Source of the DNA: Prolixibacteraceae bacterium
GTDB taxonomy: Bacteria > Bacteroidota > Bacteroidia > Bacteroidales > Prolixibacteraceae
Assembly (NCBI GenBank): GCA_003506435.1
Contig: DOAQ01000039.1
Span: 1 to 52,215 of the forward strand
DNA: 52,215 bases
Reading direction: 5' to 3'
Below are positions 51,350-52,215 of the stretch, piece by piece; within the stretch, counting starts at the first letter, position 1, and the number at the start of each line of letters is the position of its first letter. A program made the position numbers and the translations under genes. Below the pieces are notes generated by a model that saw only the letters and a list, made by a program, of their open reading frames with translations, searched no databases and was not told the origin of the DNA.

Positions 51350-51982
51350 ATGGATTTTGCGAGTGGACAAATCTATCATGTTTTTAATCGCGGGAATAAT
51401 TCGCAGACTGTATTTTTCAATCGTGAGAACCATTTGTTTTTTTTCGATAAGATTAAAAAATACGTTTTGCCATACGCCGATATTCTGGCCTGGTGTATGA
51501 TGCCCACCCATTTTCATTTGATGATTGCTGTTCATCGTGTTGATGTTGTGATTGGTGAGCATCAAAGTGAGAGTGAGGGCTTCACTTCAAGTGAAACCCT
51601 CACTCAGGTAACTCAATCGAAAACCAGAACTTTAAATGATTCTATTGGAATCATTCTGAGATCGTACACCCGCGCGATTCATAAGGAACAAAAAATATCA
51701 GGTTCGTTGTTTCAAAAAGAAACCAAAGCTCTTTGCCTGACAGAACCGAAGTTTGCTCCGGCCTATTTCGATACTCATTTCGGAATGATGGGAAATCTCG
51801 ATTTGCCTGAAACCAATTACCTGAATGTTTGCTTCGATTACATCCATCAAAACCCGGTAAATGGCCGACTGGTCAGGAATCCTGAAGATTGGGAATTCTC
51901 GTCGTATCGCGATTATTACTGCGGACGAAAAGGCAAACTGATTAACCGGGATTTGGCCAACGAATTGGGGCTGATTGAATGA
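51350..51982 (+). CDS. REP-associated tyrosine transposase (RAYT, IS200/IS605-like Y1 family)
   Basis: This 210-residue single-strand endonuclease has the Y1 fold: the first strand FASGQIYHVFNRGNNSQ, the HUH motif MMPTHFHLMI (H54, H56) and the catalytic Tyr at 164 in FDYIHQNPV. These enzymes cut and join single-stranded REP hairpins and are usually domesticated, single-copy genes. Here a REP hairpin (51571-51605) lies inside the gene and is translated as EGFTSSETLT in the loop between the HUH motif and the next helix (residues 74-86), without breaking the frame. The same REP type follows at 52005. Confidence 0.9.
   Translation: MDFASGQIYHVFNRGNNSQTVFFNRENHLFFFDKIKKYVLPYADILAWCMMPTHFHLMIAVHRVDVVIGEHQSESEGFTSSETLTQVTQSKTRTLNDSIGIILRSYTRAIHKEQKISGSLFQKETKALCLTEPKFAPAYFDTHFGMMGNLDLPETNYLNVCFDYIHQNPVNGRLVRNPEDWEFSSYRDYYCGRKGKLINRDLANELGLIE
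51571..51605 (+). repeat. REP hairpin inside the RAYT coding sequence
   Basis: GAGTGAGGGCTTCACT (51571-51586) pairs with AGTGAAACCCTCACTC (51590-51605) around the loop TCA, a 16-bp stem with one mismatch (C80-A96 counted within the block). It matches the REP at 52005-52037 and is read in frame by the RAYT gene. Confidence 0.85.
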
Positions 51983-52004
51983 GCTACATCGTTTTGCCAA
52001 GATT

Positions 52005-52037
52005 AGTGAGGGCTTCACTCAAAGTGAAACCCTCACT
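52005..52037 (+). repeat. REP hairpin downstream of the RAYT gene
   Basis: AGTGAGGGCTTCACT (52005-52019) pairs with AGTGAAACCCTCACT (52023-52037) around the loop CAA, with the same single mismatch as the copy inside the gene. Confidence 0.85.
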
Positions 52038-52043
52038 GGTATT

Positions 52044-52066
52044 GTTCATCGGATGAAACCCTCCCG
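52044..52066 (+). repeat. Mosaic REP fragment
   Basis: GTTCATCGGA (52044-52053) is the exact reverse complement of an arm of the upstream REP (51277-51286). It is followed at once by TGAAACCCTC, the right arm of the other REP type. The fragment joins pieces of both REP families. Confidence 0.6.
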
Positions 52067-52130
52067 AAAAAGCTCAGTTATCAAAATTATTCTCTAATTT
52101 TAATCCTCGAAAATCACTAACTTCTAAGAA

Positions 52131-52215
52131 ATGAACGACTTGTATTTAATTGGCAATGGTTTTGACTTGGCTCATGGTTTAAAGACTTCTTATCTCTTTG
52201 GGGTTAGTTCCCCGC
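52131..52215 (+). CDS. AbiH-like gene, 5' end only (runs off the window)
   Basis: MNDLYLIGNGFDLAHGLKTSY matches the N terminus of AbiH-family phage-defence proteins (PF14253), including the IGNGFDLAHG signature. After the Tyr the reading changes to LFGVSSP, which is the translation of the palindromic repeat at the edge rather than AbiH sequence. The gene is therefore cut by the repeat or the assembly end. Only 28 codons are visible. Confidence 0.6.
   Translation, partial: MNDLYLIGNGFDLAHGLKTSYLFGVSSP
52195..52215. repeat. Left half of the palindromic repeat at the window edge
   Basis: GGGGTTAGTTCCCCGC closes the window. CCCCGC (52210-52215) is the complement of the GCGGGG at 9-14, and with the first bases of the window it completes the palindrome described at 1-28. 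The repeat probably begins within the AbiH-like reading frame. Confidence 0.5.

Noticed and set aside
1..52215. A closed circular plasmid
   Set aside because: The end-to-start palindrome would allow it, but the gld, creD and Omp85 genes look chromosomal, there is no replication gene, and both edge genes are truncated. An assembly break at a repeat is simpler.

Overview
The window looks like a fragment of a Bacteroidota genome, probably a Marinilabiliales/Bacteroidales-type marine or sediment polysaccharide degrader. Evidence: a SusC/SusD pair with its own ECF sigma factor and FecR anti-sigma factor, GldA/GldF/GldG ABC-transporter genes, CreD, LytS/LytTR signalling, many lipoproteins, few Shine-Dalgarno-like sites and some TAnnTTTG-type -7 elements. 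No tRNA, rRNA or CRISPR array was seen.

Layout. 1-902: the 3' part of a P-loop ATPase gene without its Walker A half. 903-1514: non-coding, with a GC-rich palindromic repeat in two inverted copies. 1515-3848 (minus): lipoprotein, LytS-like kinase and LytTR regulator, with overlapping ends. 4037-5080: FAD oxidoreductase. 5107-9322 (minus): gldA-gldF-gldG-DUF4340 operon. 9529-11370: BamA/TamA-like surface-antigen protein. 11379-20039: AraC regulator, divergent from an L-fucose/L-arabinose-isomerase-like protein and two very large glycosidase-like lipoproteins (GH106 alpha-L-rhamnosidase and a relative). 20164-43839: a large polysaccharide utilisation locus (PUL). 43840-44407: gene debris and a degenerate 21-bp tandem array. 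44408-48426 (minus): ABCG-type transporter and lipoprotein. 48664-48821: a MITE with perfect 33-bp terminal repeats. 48836-51131 (minus): membrane protein, winged-helix regulator and CreD. 51273-52066: a REP-associated tyrosine transposase (RAYT) among its REP hairpins, with one REP inside the transposase gene itself. 52131-52215: the first codons of an AbiH-like gene.

How the PUL fits together. Sigma/FecR probably sense substrate through the STN domain of SusC, and SusC/SusD import the glycan. The following genes encode exported proteins: a jelly-roll lipoprotein, two heparinase II/III-type lyase paralogues, an alginate-lyase-fold protein, a GH99/WbsX-like protein, an SGNH hydrolase, a CE6-like acetylesterase, an unrecognised (alpha/alpha)-toroid protein, two FAD oxidoreductases (one with a twin-arginine leader, one with a Sec leader and an N-terminal beta domain) and a twin-arginine lipoprotein of the polysaccharide pyruvyl transferase fold. 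The lyases point to a uronic-acid-containing, probably acetylated and possibly pyruvylated or rhamnosylated polysaccharide. The substrate is inference. The most unusual parts are the exported pyruvyl-transferase-fold protein, the two redox flavoproteins and the toroid protein.

Several genes show cassette-like insertion: an SGNH gene of foreign-looking composition beside an IS3 remnant, and short direct repeats around the toroid gene and at the end of the second oxidoreductase. Both window edges end in complementary halves of one palindrome, so the edges are probably an assembly or repeat boundary.
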